A DNA stretch of 29,095 nucleotides. It comes from an uncultured Oscillospiraceae bacterium. GTDB lineage: Bacteria > Bacillota > Clostridia > Oscillospirales > Ruminococcaceae. The stretch spans positions 1 through 29,095 of the forward strand of contig UREN01000022.1 in assembly GCA_900546885.1 (NCBI GenBank). Direction: 5' to 3'. Positions 1 to 7,192 of this stretch are shown here, one piece after another. The notes beneath the pieces were generated by a model. It was not told the DNA's origin. It saw only the letters and a list, made by a program, of their open reading frames with translations, and searched no databases. Position 1 is the first letter of the stretch. The number at the start of each line of letters is the position of its first letter. Position numbers and translations under genes: made by a program.

Positions 1-69
1 TTTTTTTTTTTAATGATACGGCGACCACCGAGATCTACACTCTTTCCCTACACGACGCTCTTCCGATCT
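1..69 (+). other. Illumina P5/TruSeq universal adapter with poly-T (assembly contamination)
   Basis: Bases 1-11 are all T. Bases 12-69 match the 58-base Illumina universal adapter end to end, starting AATGATACGGCGACCACCGA and ending with GCTCTTCCGATCT. The reverse complement would be a read running through a short insert into the adapter and then poly-A, so this is read-through left in the assembly. It is not genomic. Translating it produces a spurious N-terminus (MIRRPPRSTLFPYTTLFRS) in frame with the following gene. Confidence 0.98.
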
Positions 70-93
70 GCAGGCAGAAAGGCGGCCGAAGCT

Positions 94-816
94 ATGAAAG
101 TTGTAAAAAGAATACTGGCATGGTTATGCCTTGCCATTCTGGTGGCCGGGGTGGCCGTGACGGGCGCCATTGGCGTGCAGGGCTATTGGATGTACCGCGA
201 CGCGCTGAGCCAGACGCCGCTGGAAGAAAAGGTAGAGGCTGTGCGTGCGCAGGAAGATTATGTGCCGTTAAGCGGCCTGCCGCCCATTTATGCGCAGGCG
301 GTGGTGGCCGCAGAGGACAGGCGCTTTTACGAGCACGGCGGCTTTGACATCATCAGCACCGCGCGCGCCGCACTGGCCAACCTGCGCACCGGCACGCTGG
401 CCGAGGGCGGCTCTACCCTGACGCAGCAGCTGGCCAAAAATTTGTACTTCACACAGGAGAAAAAGTTCACCCGCAAGGTGGCCGAGCTGTTCACGGCCTG
501 GGCCCTGGAAGCAAATTATACCAAAGACGAGATTTTAGAGCTGTACATCAATGTCATTTATTATGGCGACGGCTGCACGGGCATCACCGCCGCAGCACAG
601 CATTATTTCGGCAAAGCCCCTTCCGAGCTGACAGACTATGAGTGCACCCTGCTGGCAGGCGTGCCCAACGCGCCCAGCATCTATGCCCCCACGGCAAACC
701 CCGAGCTGTGCGCCCAGCGCCAGCGCCATGTGCTGGACAGCATGGTGGAAGCCGGGTACCTGACGCAGGCCCAGGCGGACGCCGTGCTGGAAGAGGGCGG
801 GGCCATGGCGGCCTGA
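94..816 (+). CDS. mtgA: Monofunctional peptidoglycan glycosyltransferase (GT51)
   Basis: A 240-residue GT51 enzyme that should polymerise lipid II into glycan strands on the outer face of the membrane. Residues about 5-34 form an N-terminal signal anchor. The catalytic motif EDRRFYEHGGFD (residues 74-85, Glu74 the likely catalytic acid) is followed by EGGSTLTQQLAKN (104-116) and by RKVAELFTAWALE. All three are GT51 hallmarks. There is no transpeptidase domain, so it is monofunctional rather than a class A PBP. The ATG at 94 is chosen because an AGAAAGGCGG-like ribosome site precedes it and everything upstream in frame is adapter. Only 24 genomic bases precede the start, so a longer native N-terminus cannot be fully excluded, although the anchor looks complete. 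The family is clear; the mtgA symbol is by analogy. Confidence 0.9.
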   Translation: MKVVKRILAWLCLAILVAGVAVTGAIGVQGYWMYRDALSQTPLEEKVEAVRAQEDYVPLSGLPPIYAQAVVAAEDRRFYEHGGFDIISTARAALANLRTGTLAEGGSTLTQQLAKNLYFTQEKKFTRKVAELFTAWALEANYTKDEILELYINVIYYGDGCTGITAAAQHYFGKAPSELTDYECTLLAGVPNAPSIYAPTANPELCAQRQRHVLDSMVEAGYLTQAQADAVLEEGGAMAA

Positions 817-835
817 ATGCTGCACCACACAGACA

Positions 836-881
836 AAAAAGGCCCCTGCCGCCGCGTTTTCCCTGCGGCAGGGGCCTTTTG
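836..881. terminator. Bidirectional intrinsic terminator between mtgA and gpr
   Basis: An A-run precedes AGGCCCCTGCCGC, which pairs perfectly with GCGGCAGGGGCCT, followed by TTTT. Because A-runs and T-runs flank both sides, it can end mtgA (plus) and the convergent gpr (minus, stop at 883). Confidence 0.9.
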
Positions 882-882
882 T

Positions 883-1671
883 TCAGGACGTGAGGAACGA
901 AAGCTCGCCCACGCTGAAAGCGGGCTGCAGCGCCTTGTTTATGGCAAGGGAAAGCAGGTTGGCGGCGCGGCGGATGATGGCGTCAATGTCCTTGGGCGTC
1001 ACCACCAGTGCGCGGGCGCCGTTATCCACCTCCATCACGGTGGGCACGCCCAGCGCCACCACCTGCGCGCCCAGGCTTTGCCGGGTGAGGGCGGGGGCGT
1101 TGTTCGGCGTCAGCCCTGCCGTGGAAATCTGCACACTGGCGCCCAGCCTGCGGGAAGATGCCGTGCACAGGCTGTCCACACAAAGCACAGCCGCAGGCTT
1201 CAGCTTGGCGGTAAGGCTTTGCAGAAGCTCTGCGGTGGCAAGGCCGGTGGTGGCCTCTACGCCGGGTGCAAAGGCCGCCACCGGGCGCATGCGAAGGTCC
1301 TGCGCGCCGGCGCCCTCGCACAGATGCCGCGTGACAAACACTTTATCTGCCGTTTCCGGGCCCAGCGCGTCCGCCGTCACGGCGCGGTTGCCAATGCCGG
1401 CCACCAGCACAAGCCCCTCTTTGGGCAGCACAGAGCGCAGCTGGCTTGCCACAGCCCACACATAGGCCTCATTTTTATCGTCTATGGCGGAAAAGCGCGG
1501 CATGTCCAGCGTGATATAACGCCCCTTTGCGCGCCGCAGGCCCTCGCGTTCAATGTCCACACGCACCAGCCCTATGCCGCTGGCCGTGGCGGTGTGCACC
1601 CGCACGCCGCGGGGCACCTCGCCCTTTTGCGGCGGGTACAGTTCTGCCGCAATATCTGTATAAATTGCCAT
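883..1671 (-). CDS. gpr: Germination protease GPR (peptidase family A25)
   Basis: A 262-residue homologue of GPR, the protease that degrades small acid-soluble spore proteins during germination. Family signatures are in order: the N-terminal YTDIAAELY, GIGNRAVTADALGP, GVEATTGLATAELL, CVDSLCTASSRRLGASVQIS and TVMEVDNGA. The two conserved aspartates of the A25 active site are plausibly those in ADALGP and VDSL (family knowledge, not tested). It is markedly shorter than the roughly 370-residue Bacillus enzyme, with a short propeptide and a reduced C-terminus. The ATG at 1671 follows AGAAAGGAG with about 10 bases of spacing. It is divergent from rpsT, an arrangement also seen for gpr/rpsT in other Firmicutes. 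I found no convincing sigma-G promoter upstream. Confidence 0.92.
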   Translation of the reverse strand: MAIYTDIAAELYPPQKGEVPRGVRVHTATASGIGLVRVDIEREGLRRAKGRYITLDMPRFSAIDDKNEAYVWAVASQLRSVLPKEGLVLVAGIGNRAVTADALGPETADKVFVTRHLCEGAGAQDLRMRPVAAFAPGVEATTGLATAELLQSLTAKLKPAAVLCVDSLCTASSRRLGASVQISTAGLTPNNAPALTRQSLGAQVVALGVPTVMEVDNGARALVVTPKDIDAIIRRAANLLSLAINKALQPAFSVGELSFLTS

Positions 1672-1742
1672 TTCAAACCGGCTCCTTTCTCTGAAACCAT
1701 TTTGTGCACGGCCGCCCTCTGCGCAGGAAATGGGCGTTTTTC

Positions 1743-1783
1743 TTTGCTGCACAGCAAAAAAATCCCGCCCTTTTTCGAAAAAG
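1743..1783. repeat. Two consecutive perfect palindromes in the gpr-rpsT intergenic region
   Basis: TTTGCTGCACAGCAAA (1743-1758) is a perfect inverted repeat around a 2-base centre. CTTTTTCGAAAAAG (1770-1783) is a second perfect palindrome ending 3 bases before the rpsT -35 box. Neither has the form of an intrinsic terminator for gpr. They could be operator sites or mRNA-leader hairpins; the function is unknown. Confidence 0.5.
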
Positions 1784-1786
1784 CCC

Positions 1787-1815
1787 TTGCAAGCGCGCCA
1801 AAAAGATGCTATTAT
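1787..1815 (+). promoter_or_regulatory. Sigma-A promoter of rpsT
   Basis: TTGCAA (1787-1792), a 17-base spacer, then TATTAT (1810-1815). It sits 36 bases ahead of the rpsT start. Confidence 0.75.
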
Positions 1816-1851
1816 AAAGTGCACTGTTATGGGTATTAAGGAGGTGGTACG

Positions 1852-2115
1852 ATGCCTAACATCAAGTCTCAGAAAGACCGTGTCGTGCAGGCCAAGAAAG
1901 AGGCGATGCACAACAAAGCGATCAAGTCCAACCTGAAAACAGTCGTCAAGAAGGCAGACGCCGCCATTTCCGCCGGCGCCGCCGACAAGGACGAAAAGCT
2001 GAAAGCTGCCGTTGTCGCCATCGACAAGGCCGCCGCGAAGGGCGTTCTGCACAAGAACACCGCTTCCCGCAAGGTTGCACGCCTCGCCAAGGCCGCCAGC
2101 AAAGCTGCGAAATAA
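1852..2115 (+). CDS. rpsT: 30S ribosomal protein S20
   Basis: An 87-residue, lysine- and alanine-rich protein with the S20 signature: MPNIKSQKDR at the start, then NKAIKSNLKT and GVLHKNTASRKVARLAKA near the C-terminus. S20 binds 16S rRNA early in small-subunit assembly. A strong AAGGAGGT ribosome site (1838-1845) precedes the ATG. It is a single-gene transcription unit with its own promoter and terminator. Length is normal for the family. Confidence 0.98.
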   Translation: MPNIKSQKDRVVQAKKEAMHNKAIKSNLKTVVKKADAAISAGAADKDEKLKAAVVAIDKAAAKGVLHKNTASRKVARLAKAASKAAK

Positions 2116-2128
2116 AAATGGCCCGACA

Positions 2129-2160
2129 AAGCCGCTGCCCGCAATGGGCGGCGGCTTTTC
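2129..2160. terminator. Terminator of rpsT
   Basis: AAGCCGCTGCCC (2129-2140) pairs over 12 positions, with one G-U, with GGGCGGCGGCTT (2146-2157), and a T-run follows. Flanking A and T residues could also let it end the convergent spoVA transcript. Confidence 0.88.
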
Positions 2161-2171
2161 TGTTTTTCTTT

Positions 2172-2188
2172 CCCGGGGCAGCCCCGGG
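2172..2188. repeat. GC-only palindrome downstream of spoVAE
   Basis: CCCGGGGC and GCCCCGGG flank a single base. It lies between the rpsT terminator and the spoVAE stop. There is no T-tract on either strand, so it is not an obvious terminator on its own. Confidence 0.4.
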
Positions 2189-2198
2189 CGGCCCTTTG

Positions 2199-2555
2199 TC
2201 AGCTCTGGTCGTGGCTTTTGCCCGCAAGGCTCATCAAAAAGCCGGCCGTCAGGCTGGCCGTCACGCCGCCCGCCGCCGCGCAGAAGCCGCCTGTCAGCGC
2301 GCCCAGCAGGCCGCTTTCTGCCACAGTATCTTCCACGCCCTGTGCAAGCAGGTGCCCAAAGCCCAGCAGGGGCACGGTGGCCCCGGCGCCCGCAAATTCC
2401 GCCAGAGGGTCGTACAAATCAAGCGCGCTCAGCACCACGCCGGCCACCACAAAGCACACCAGCACACGCGCCGGCGTCAGTTTAGTAAAATCAATCAGCA
2501 GCTGGCCCAGCACACAAAAGCCGCCGCCTATTACAAACGCCCACACATACTGCAT
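2199..2555 (-). CDS. spoVAE: Stage V sporulation protein AE (DPA channel membrane subunit)
   Basis: A 118-residue, very hydrophobic protein beginning MQYVWAFVIGGGFCVLGQ, with the glycine-rich membrane segments typical of SpoVAE (usually 116-120 residues). With SpoVAC and SpoVAD it takes part in dipicolinic acid uptake into the forespore and release on germination. The ATG at 2555 overlaps the spoVAD stop (TGATG), and AAGGAGGA lies inside the end of spoVAD, indicating translational coupling. It is the last gene of a three-gene spoVA operon. SpoVAC and SpoVAE are homologous; position and sequence both support AE here. Confidence 0.92.
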   Translation of the reverse strand: MQYVWAFVIGGGFCVLGQLLIDFTKLTPARVLVCFVVAGVVLSALDLYDPLAEFAGAGATVPLLGFGHLLAQGVEDTVAESGLLGALTGGFCAAAGGVTASLTAGFLMSLAGKSHDQS

Positions 2556-3562
2556 CACGCTTCCTCCTTTGCACGGCGCAGCTCGAAAAGGTGTGCCACG
2601 CCGGGGATGCTTTCGCCCTGTAAAAAGGTGGTCTGGCTCATCAGCGCGCCGGTGGAGAGGAACAGCACGCGCCGCAGCTTGCCCACTTCCAGCCGGGGCA
2701 GCACATGGCAGCACAGCACGCTGGCCGAGCACCCTGCGCCTGAGCCGCCCGCCTGCACGTCCTGCGTTGTGCGGTTGAACACCAGCAGGCCGCAATCCTG
2801 ATGGTTGTGCAGCACCAGGCCTTCCTTTTCCAAAAGCTGTGCCAGCAGCTGGCTGCCCACGGCGCCAAGGTCGCCCGTGTATACGGCGTCAAAGGCGGCG
2901 GGCGCCTCGCCCGTATCGGAAAAATACCGGCAAATCGTCTCGGCCGCAGCGGGCGCCATGGCGGCACCCATGTTGTTGATGTCTTTCACTTCCAGGTCAC
3001 GCACGCGCCCGAACGTCACGGCGGGCACCTGCACGCTGCCCCGCCCGCTCAGAACCACCGCCCCCGCGCCCGTCACCGTCCACTGGGCGGTGGGCGTGCG
3101 CTTGCCGCCGTAATCCAGCGGGGTGCGAAATTGCCGCTCGGCCGCACAAAAATGGCTGGACGAAAGCGCGGCCGCCATGTGCATCATGCCGCCCGCCACC
3201 ATGCAGGCCGCCAGGCCCAGGCCCTCGGCCATGGTGCTGCATGCACCGTACAAGCCAAGGTACGGCGCGTCCACATCGCGCATCAAATAGGCCGAGGCCG
3301 TGCACTGGCACTGCAGGTCTCCCGCAAACACGGCGCACAGGTCTGCCGCGCTTACCCCTGCACGGCGCAGCGCCGTTTCCAGCGCCGTGCGCGCAAAGGT
3401 GCTCTCGGCCTTTTCCCACGTTTTCTCCCCGCACTGGGTCTCGGTGATGAGGGTGTCAAATTCCTTTGCCAGCGGGCCCCGCGCCTCGCGCCGGCCGCCC
3501 ACACTGCCATAACCCGCCACGCGCGGCGGCGTTTCAAACAGAATGGTATCGCCCTTTCTCAT
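2555..3562 (-). CDS. spoVAD: Stage V sporulation protein AD (DPA-binding, thiolase-like fold)
   Basis: A 335-residue soluble protein, matching the roughly 338-residue SpoVAD family. Recognisable stretches include GDTILFETPPRVAGYGSVGG at the N-terminus, EFDTLITETQCGEKTWEKAES, GLYGACSTMAEGL and NNMGAAMAPAA. SpoVAD has a thiolase-like fold without a known enzyme role and binds dipicolinic acid during spore formation. The ATG at 3562 follows GGGAGG and starts 4 bases after the spoVAC stop. A longer upstream reading frame exists but overlaps spoVAC and lacks family similarity, so it was not used. Confidence 0.95.
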   Translation of the reverse strand: MRKGDTILFETPPRVAGYGSVGGRREARGPLAKEFDTLITETQCGEKTWEKAESTFARTALETALRRAGVSAADLCAVFAGDLQCQCTASAYLMRDVDAPYLGLYGACSTMAEGLGLAACMVAGGMMHMAAALSSSHFCAAERQFRTPLDYGGKRTPTAQWTVTGAGAVVLSGRGSVQVPAVTFGRVRDLEVKDINNMGAAMAPAAAETICRYFSDTGEAPAAFDAVYTGDLGAVGSQLLAQLLEKEGLVLHNHQDCGLLVFNRTTQDVQAGGSGAGCSASVLCCHVLPRLEVGKLRRVLFLSTGALMSQTTFLQGESIPGVAHLFELRRAKEEA

Positions 3563-3566
3563 TGCT

Positions 3567-4019
3567 TCAGCCTCCCAGCAGCGGGCGGATGGCCCAATAG
3601 ATGGCGCCCCATACCACGCTGGCCAGCATGCCGTATACAATGACGGGCCCCGCTATGATGAACATTTTGGCGCCCACGCCTGTGACAAGGCCCTCGTTGC
3701 GGAATTCGATGGCGGGCGACACCACGGCATTGGCAAAGCCTGTGATGGGCACCAGCGTGCCCGCGCCCGCTTTGGACGCCAGCTTTTGATACCACCCCAA
3801 CGCAGTGGTGACGGCGCTGAGCGCCACCAGCGTGACGCTGGTGAGGGTGCCTGCGTCCGCCAGGGTATACCCCGCTTTTAAATAAATTTGGCGCAGCACC
3901 TCACCCAACAGGCAAATGGCCCCGCCCACAAAAAATGCCCACAGGCAGTCTTTCACAAAGCGCGAGGGCGGCGAGGCCTTTTGCGTCATCTGCCCGTATG
4001 TTTTGCTGTCCATCTTCAT
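3567..4019 (-). CDS. spoVAC: Stage V sporulation protein AC (DPA channel membrane subunit)
   Basis: A 150-residue membrane protein, the standard SpoVAC length, with segments such as FVKDCLWAFFVGGAICLLGE and TLVPITGFANAVVSPAIEFR, the latter a SpoVAC/AE family hallmark. It is the predicted mechanosensitive DPA channel component. Two in-frame ATGs lie at 4019 and 4013. The first is chosen because AAAGGGG sits about 8 bases upstream of it. It heads spoVAC-spoVAD-spoVAE. The other spoVA genes (AA, AB, AEa, AF) are absent here, as in many Clostridia. Transcription is expected in the forespore, but no clear sigma-G promoter could be read in 4020-4137. Confidence 0.94.
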   Translation of the reverse strand: MKMDSKTYGQMTQKASPPSRFVKDCLWAFFVGGAICLLGEVLRQIYLKAGYTLADAGTLTSVTLVALSAVTTALGWYQKLASKAGAGTLVPITGFANAVVSPAIEFRNEGLVTGVGAKMFIIAGPVIVYGMLASVVWGAIYWAIRPLLGG

Positions 4020-4130
4020 GTGTATTTCCCCTTTGCAGGCGCACGGGGTGCCGGGCGGCCCATGTGCGCCGGTTTTCCCACAGTGTTGGCAAAAAATGCG
4101 CAAAATATGTGCGCCCGCCCAGCCAAAACG

Positions 4131-4174
4131 GCAAAAAGCCCCGCCGGGCAGGCATGCGCCATACCCGGCGGGGC
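4131..4174 (-). terminator. Terminator of ade, isolating it from spoVAC
   Basis: GCCCCGCCGGG (4138-4148) and CCCGGCGGGGC (4164-4174) form a perfect 11-bp stem. Read on the minus strand it is followed by TTTTT (4137-4133). It lies just after the ade stop, so spoVAC must be transcribed from its own promoter within about 110 bases. Confidence 0.9.
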
Positions 4175-4187
4175 ACAAAAGGCCGTC

Positions 4188-5882
4188 TTATTCTTTTACA
4201 AAGGCAAAGGTGTCCACATCAAACAGGCCGCGGTCTGTCAGGCGAAGCGAGGGGATGACGGGCAGCGCCATAAACGAGAGGCTGATGAACGGGTCGACAT
4301 GATACGGAATGCCCATCTTTGCCGCCTGCTTCAAAATGGCGTTCGTCTCGTCGCGCGTTTGCTCCCACGGGGCTTCGCTCATCAGGCCGCCCACCGGCAG
4401 GGCCAGTGCGCCCAGAATGCGCCCGCCCGCCGCCAGGGCATAGCCGCCGCCCGTCTTTTGCAGGTGGTTCACAGCCAGGGCAATGTCCCCGTCGTTGTCG
4501 CCTGCTGCAATGATGTTGTGGCTGTCGTGCGCCACACTGGTGGCAATGGCCCCGCCGGTGATGCCGTACCCCTTCAGCGGGCACACGGCAATGTTGCCGC
4601 CGCGGCCGTGGCGCTCTATCACACACAGCTTTGAATATGTTTTGTTCGGCCGGAACAGGCCGTTTTCGCTGGGCACGGGCTCCACCGCATGCCTTGTCAC
4701 AATCTGATAAGGCACCATCTCAATCACATGGGCCTTCCCCTGCACCGGCAGCGCCAGCTGCTGCGGCGTAACGGGGGCAAAATGCATGGTATGGGTCAGC
4801 GCGGCGGGCGCGGGCACACGGCGCGCGGCCGCTATCTTCTGTTCCACCGGCACGCCGTCCTTGTACACGGCGTGCACATGTACCTGCTTCCAGTCATCCA
4901 GAAGCACGATATCCGCCCGGTAGCCCGGCGCAATGGCCCCCACGCCCTTCAGGCCATACACCCGCGCGGCATTATAGCTTGCCATGCAAATGGCGTCCAC
5001 CACCGGCATGCCAAGCTGCACGGCCTGGTGCACGTTCCAGCGGATATGCCCCTCGCGGGCAATGTCGTCCAGGTGCTTGTCATCGGTGCAGAACAAAAAA
5101 CGATCCGTGGGCAGTCCCTCTTTCAGCAGGCCCTCCACAATGGCCGTGAGGTTTTTGGCGGCGCTGCCCTCGCGCACCAGAATGGCCAGCCCTGCGGCCA
5201 GCTTTTCCTTTGCCTCGGCAAAGCTGGTGCACTCGTGCTCTGTCTCAATGCCGGCGGCCGCATAGGCTGCCAGAGCCTTGCCGGAAAGCCCCGGCGCGTG
5301 CCCGTCGATATGCTTGTGGGCAAACAGGGCCAGCTTGCCGTAAATTTCGCCTGTGCCGGCCACCACATCCGGATAACACATCACTTCCCCCAGCCCCGCC
5401 ACGCGCGGCCCCATCTGTGCAAAGGGCGCCATCTCCTGCGCGGTGAAGGGCGCGCCGTTCGTCTCAAATGGCGTGGCAGGCACACTGGAGGGCATCATCC
5501 AGTAAATATCCACCGGCAGGGCCTCGCTGGCCTTCAGCAGCCATTCCACCGCCGGGGCGCCGCACACATTTACAATTTCGTGCGGGTCTGCCACCACGGT
5601 GGTGGTGCCAGACATCGCCACCGCGCGCGCAAATTCATACGGCACCGCCATGGTAGATTCCACATGAATGTGCGCGTCTACAAAGCCGGGGCACAGGTAC
5701 AAACCCGTGCAGTCCACCTCTTCTTCCCCGCTGTACTGCCCCACGCCCGCAATCACGCCGGCCTCTACGGCCACGTCTGCCTGTTCCACCTGCTTTGTGA
5801 ACACGTTCACCACCTGCGCATTTTTGAACACAAGCTTTGCCTTTTTGCGCCCGGCCGCCGCTTCAATCACACACCGCTCCAT
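4188..5882 (-). CDS. ade: Adenine deaminase
   Basis: A 564-residue amidohydrolase-superfamily enzyme predicted to convert adenine to hypoxanthine and ammonia in purine salvage. Metal-site and family motifs are visible: CPGFVDAHIHVESTM (His71 and His73), GTTTVVADPHEIVNVCG, IDGHAPGLSG, FCTDDKHLDDI, GAIAPGYRADIVLLDD, and in the C-terminal domain SVAHDSHNIIAAGDND. These match the Ade family (about 570-600 residues). The ATG at 5882 follows AGAAAGGCGGG; upstream in-frame sequence has no family similarity. It is a single gene ending at its own terminator. Its leader contains a small hairpin but no recognisable purine riboswitch. Confidence 0.95.
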   Translation of the reverse strand: MERCVIEAAAGRKKAKLVFKNAQVVNVFTKQVEQADVAVEAGVIAGVGQYSGEEEVDCTGLYLCPGFVDAHIHVESTMAVPYEFARAVAMSGTTTVVADPHEIVNVCGAPAVEWLLKASEALPVDIYWMMPSSVPATPFETNGAPFTAQEMAPFAQMGPRVAGLGEVMCYPDVVAGTGEIYGKLALFAHKHIDGHAPGLSGKALAAYAAAGIETEHECTSFAEAKEKLAAGLAILVREGSAAKNLTAIVEGLLKEGLPTDRFLFCTDDKHLDDIAREGHIRWNVHQAVQLGMPVVDAICMASYNAARVYGLKGVGAIAPGYRADIVLLDDWKQVHVHAVYKDGVPVEQKIAAARRVPAPAALTHTMHFAPVTPQQLALPVQGKAHVIEMVPYQIVTRHAVEPVPSENGLFRPNKTYSKLCVIERHGRGGNIAVCPLKGYGITGGAIATSVAHDSHNIIAAGDNDGDIALAVNHLQKTGGGYALAAGGRILGALALPVGGLMSEAPWEQTRDETNAILKQAAKMGIPYHVDPFISLSFMALPVIPSLRLTDRGLFDVDTFAFVKE

Positions 5883-5921
5883 GGTGCACCCGCCTTTCTC
5901 TGCCCAATATTCCGGCTTCAC

Positions 5922-5940
5922 GCCCTGCCCACAGCAGGGC
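5922..5940 (-). repeat. Hairpin in the ade 5' leader
   Basis: GCCCTGC and GCAGGGC are separated by 5 bases, 40-58 bases upstream of the ade start. There is no adjacent T-tract on the minus strand, so it is not a terminator. It could be a leader structure or protein site. Confidence 0.4.
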
Positions 5941-6043
5941 ATGCATGGCGCCGCTTTCTGCGCGCCGCCCTGATATTGCAACCAGTATAACACCGCACCT
6001 GCACCTTTGGCGAGAAAAATTTTTGTATTTTTTGTGTTGCCTC

Positions 6044-6071
6044 TTGACAAGATAAAAAAGTGTTGTAGAAT
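6044..6071 (+). promoter_or_regulatory. Sigma-A promoter of the hrcA-grpE-dnaK-dnaJ operon
   Basis: A consensus TTGACA (6044-6049), a 16-base spacer and TAGAAT (6066-6071). The CIRCE operator begins 4 bases downstream, covering the expected transcription start. Confidence 0.9.
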
Positions 6072-6075
6072 AAAC

Positions 6076-6102
6076 TTAGCACTCAAGATATAAGAGTGCT
6101 AA
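6076..6102. promoter_or_regulatory. CIRCE operator (HrcA binding site)
   Basis: TTAGCACTC (6076-6084), a 9-base spacer, and GAGTGCTAA (6094-6102) form a perfect match to the CIRCE consensus. HrcA is known to bind this element and repress transcription until heat stress. Here it lies just upstream of hrcA, implying autoregulation of the whole chaperone operon. Confidence 0.98.
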
Positions 6103-6134
6103 AAAGTTCGTTTGGTTCGAAGGGAGGCACGGCA

Positions 6135-7172
6135 ATGGATGAGCGCAAACGCAAAGTGCTGCGCGCCGTTGTAGCCCTGTATGGGCTGGATGGCGAGCCG
6201 GTGGGTTCCGGCCTGCTGGCCGAACATTTCGGCCGCGCCGTGTCTTCCGCCACCCTGCGCAACGAGATGGCGGCGCTGACAAAGCTTGGCCTGCTGGAAC
6301 AGCCCCACACCTCGGCCGGGCGCGTGCCCTCTGCAAAGGGCTACCGTTATTATATCGACAATTTGATGGATGCGCCCGCCCAGCTTTCCGCGCAGGATAA
6401 AAAGCAGACGCAGGCCATGTTCCGCGAAATGGACTTTGACCCCGAGCGCCTTGCCCAAAGCGCCGCGCGCGCATTGAGCGATTGGACGGGTTACGCGGTG
6501 GTGGCCACCACGCCGAAAAGCGATGATATTTACATTGCCCACTTTGAGGTAATGCAGGTGGGCCGCTCTACGGCGGCGGTGCTGGCCGTCACCAGCGCGG
6601 GCGGCGTGCGCACGCGCACCGCAAAGCTGGATTTTGCACTGGAGGCCGGTGAATGCGCCGCCATGGCCACGGCGCTGAACGAAAACCTGGCTTTCCGCAG
6701 CGCGGCGGACGTGGGCCAGGCCCAGATGCGCGCAGCGGCGGCAGCCCTTGGGGAAAACGGCGCCACGTTCTACCCGGTGCTCAGCGCCGCCTACAAGCTT
6801 CTGAAAGAGGCCGGGCGTGCCAGCGTCTATCTGGAGGGGCAGGAAAACCTGCTGAATTACCCCGAGGCAGAGCGCAGTTTCCGCACGCTGCTGGAGTTTT
6901 TTGCAGATGACGCGGCGGTAAAGCGCTGCATCAGCCCCAAAACAGAGCGCACCACCGTGCTGCTGGGCGATGACCTGCCCGAATACACCATGCCAGGGCT
7001 GTGCATCATGTCCAAGCGGTACCTGGCAGGCGGCGGCGCCACGGGCGCCATTGGCATTGTGGGCCCCTCGCGTATGCCGTACCGGGAGATGATTCCCCGG
7101 CTTGAATACTTTGCACTGCTTCTGGGCGAATGCATGTCCGGCGCAGCCGGGCAGCAGGGCCCCGCAGAATAG
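6135..7172 (+). CDS. hrcA: Heat-inducible transcription repressor HrcA
   Basis: A 345-residue repressor of class I heat-shock genes. The N-terminal winged helix (residues about 1-75) contains SSATLRNEMAALTKLGLLEQ and the hallmark PHTSAGRVPSAKGYRYYID. A GAF-like dimerisation region follows, and the C-terminal IGIVGPSRMPYREMIPRLEY is also typical of the family. The ATG at 6135 follows GAAGGGAGG. A frame extension upstream reaches into CIRCE and is rejected. The nearby perfect CIRCE supports autoregulation. It is the first gene of a four-gene operon, with 20 bases to grpE. Confidence 0.97.
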   Translation: MDERKRKVLRAVVALYGLDGEPVGSGLLAEHFGRAVSSATLRNEMAALTKLGLLEQPHTSAGRVPSAKGYRYYIDNLMDAPAQLSAQDKKQTQAMFREMDFDPERLAQSAARALSDWTGYAVVATTPKSDDIYIAHFEVMQVGRSTAAVLAVTSAGGVRTRTAKLDFALEAGECAAMATALNENLAFRSAADVGQAQMRAAAAALGENGATFYPVLSAAYKLLKEAGRASVYLEGQENLLNYPEAERSFRTLLEFFADDAAVKRCISPKTERTTVLLGDDLPEYTMPGLCIMSKRYLAGGGATGAIGIVGPSRMPYREMIPRLEYFALLLGECMSGAAGQQGPAE

Positions 7173-7192
7173 AAAGGAAGGACACCGGCAAA

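Noticed and set aside
13..93. Extended N-terminus of the transglycosylase
   Set aside because: It is translated adapter sequence, not protein.
4689..5990. Plus-strand frame of 433 codons opposite ade
   Set aside because: It is a shadow of ade, with a His/Arg-rich translation and no motif.
5883..6000. Purine riboswitch upstream of ade
   Set aside because: The conserved three-way-junction sequence is not present; only a small hairpin is seen.
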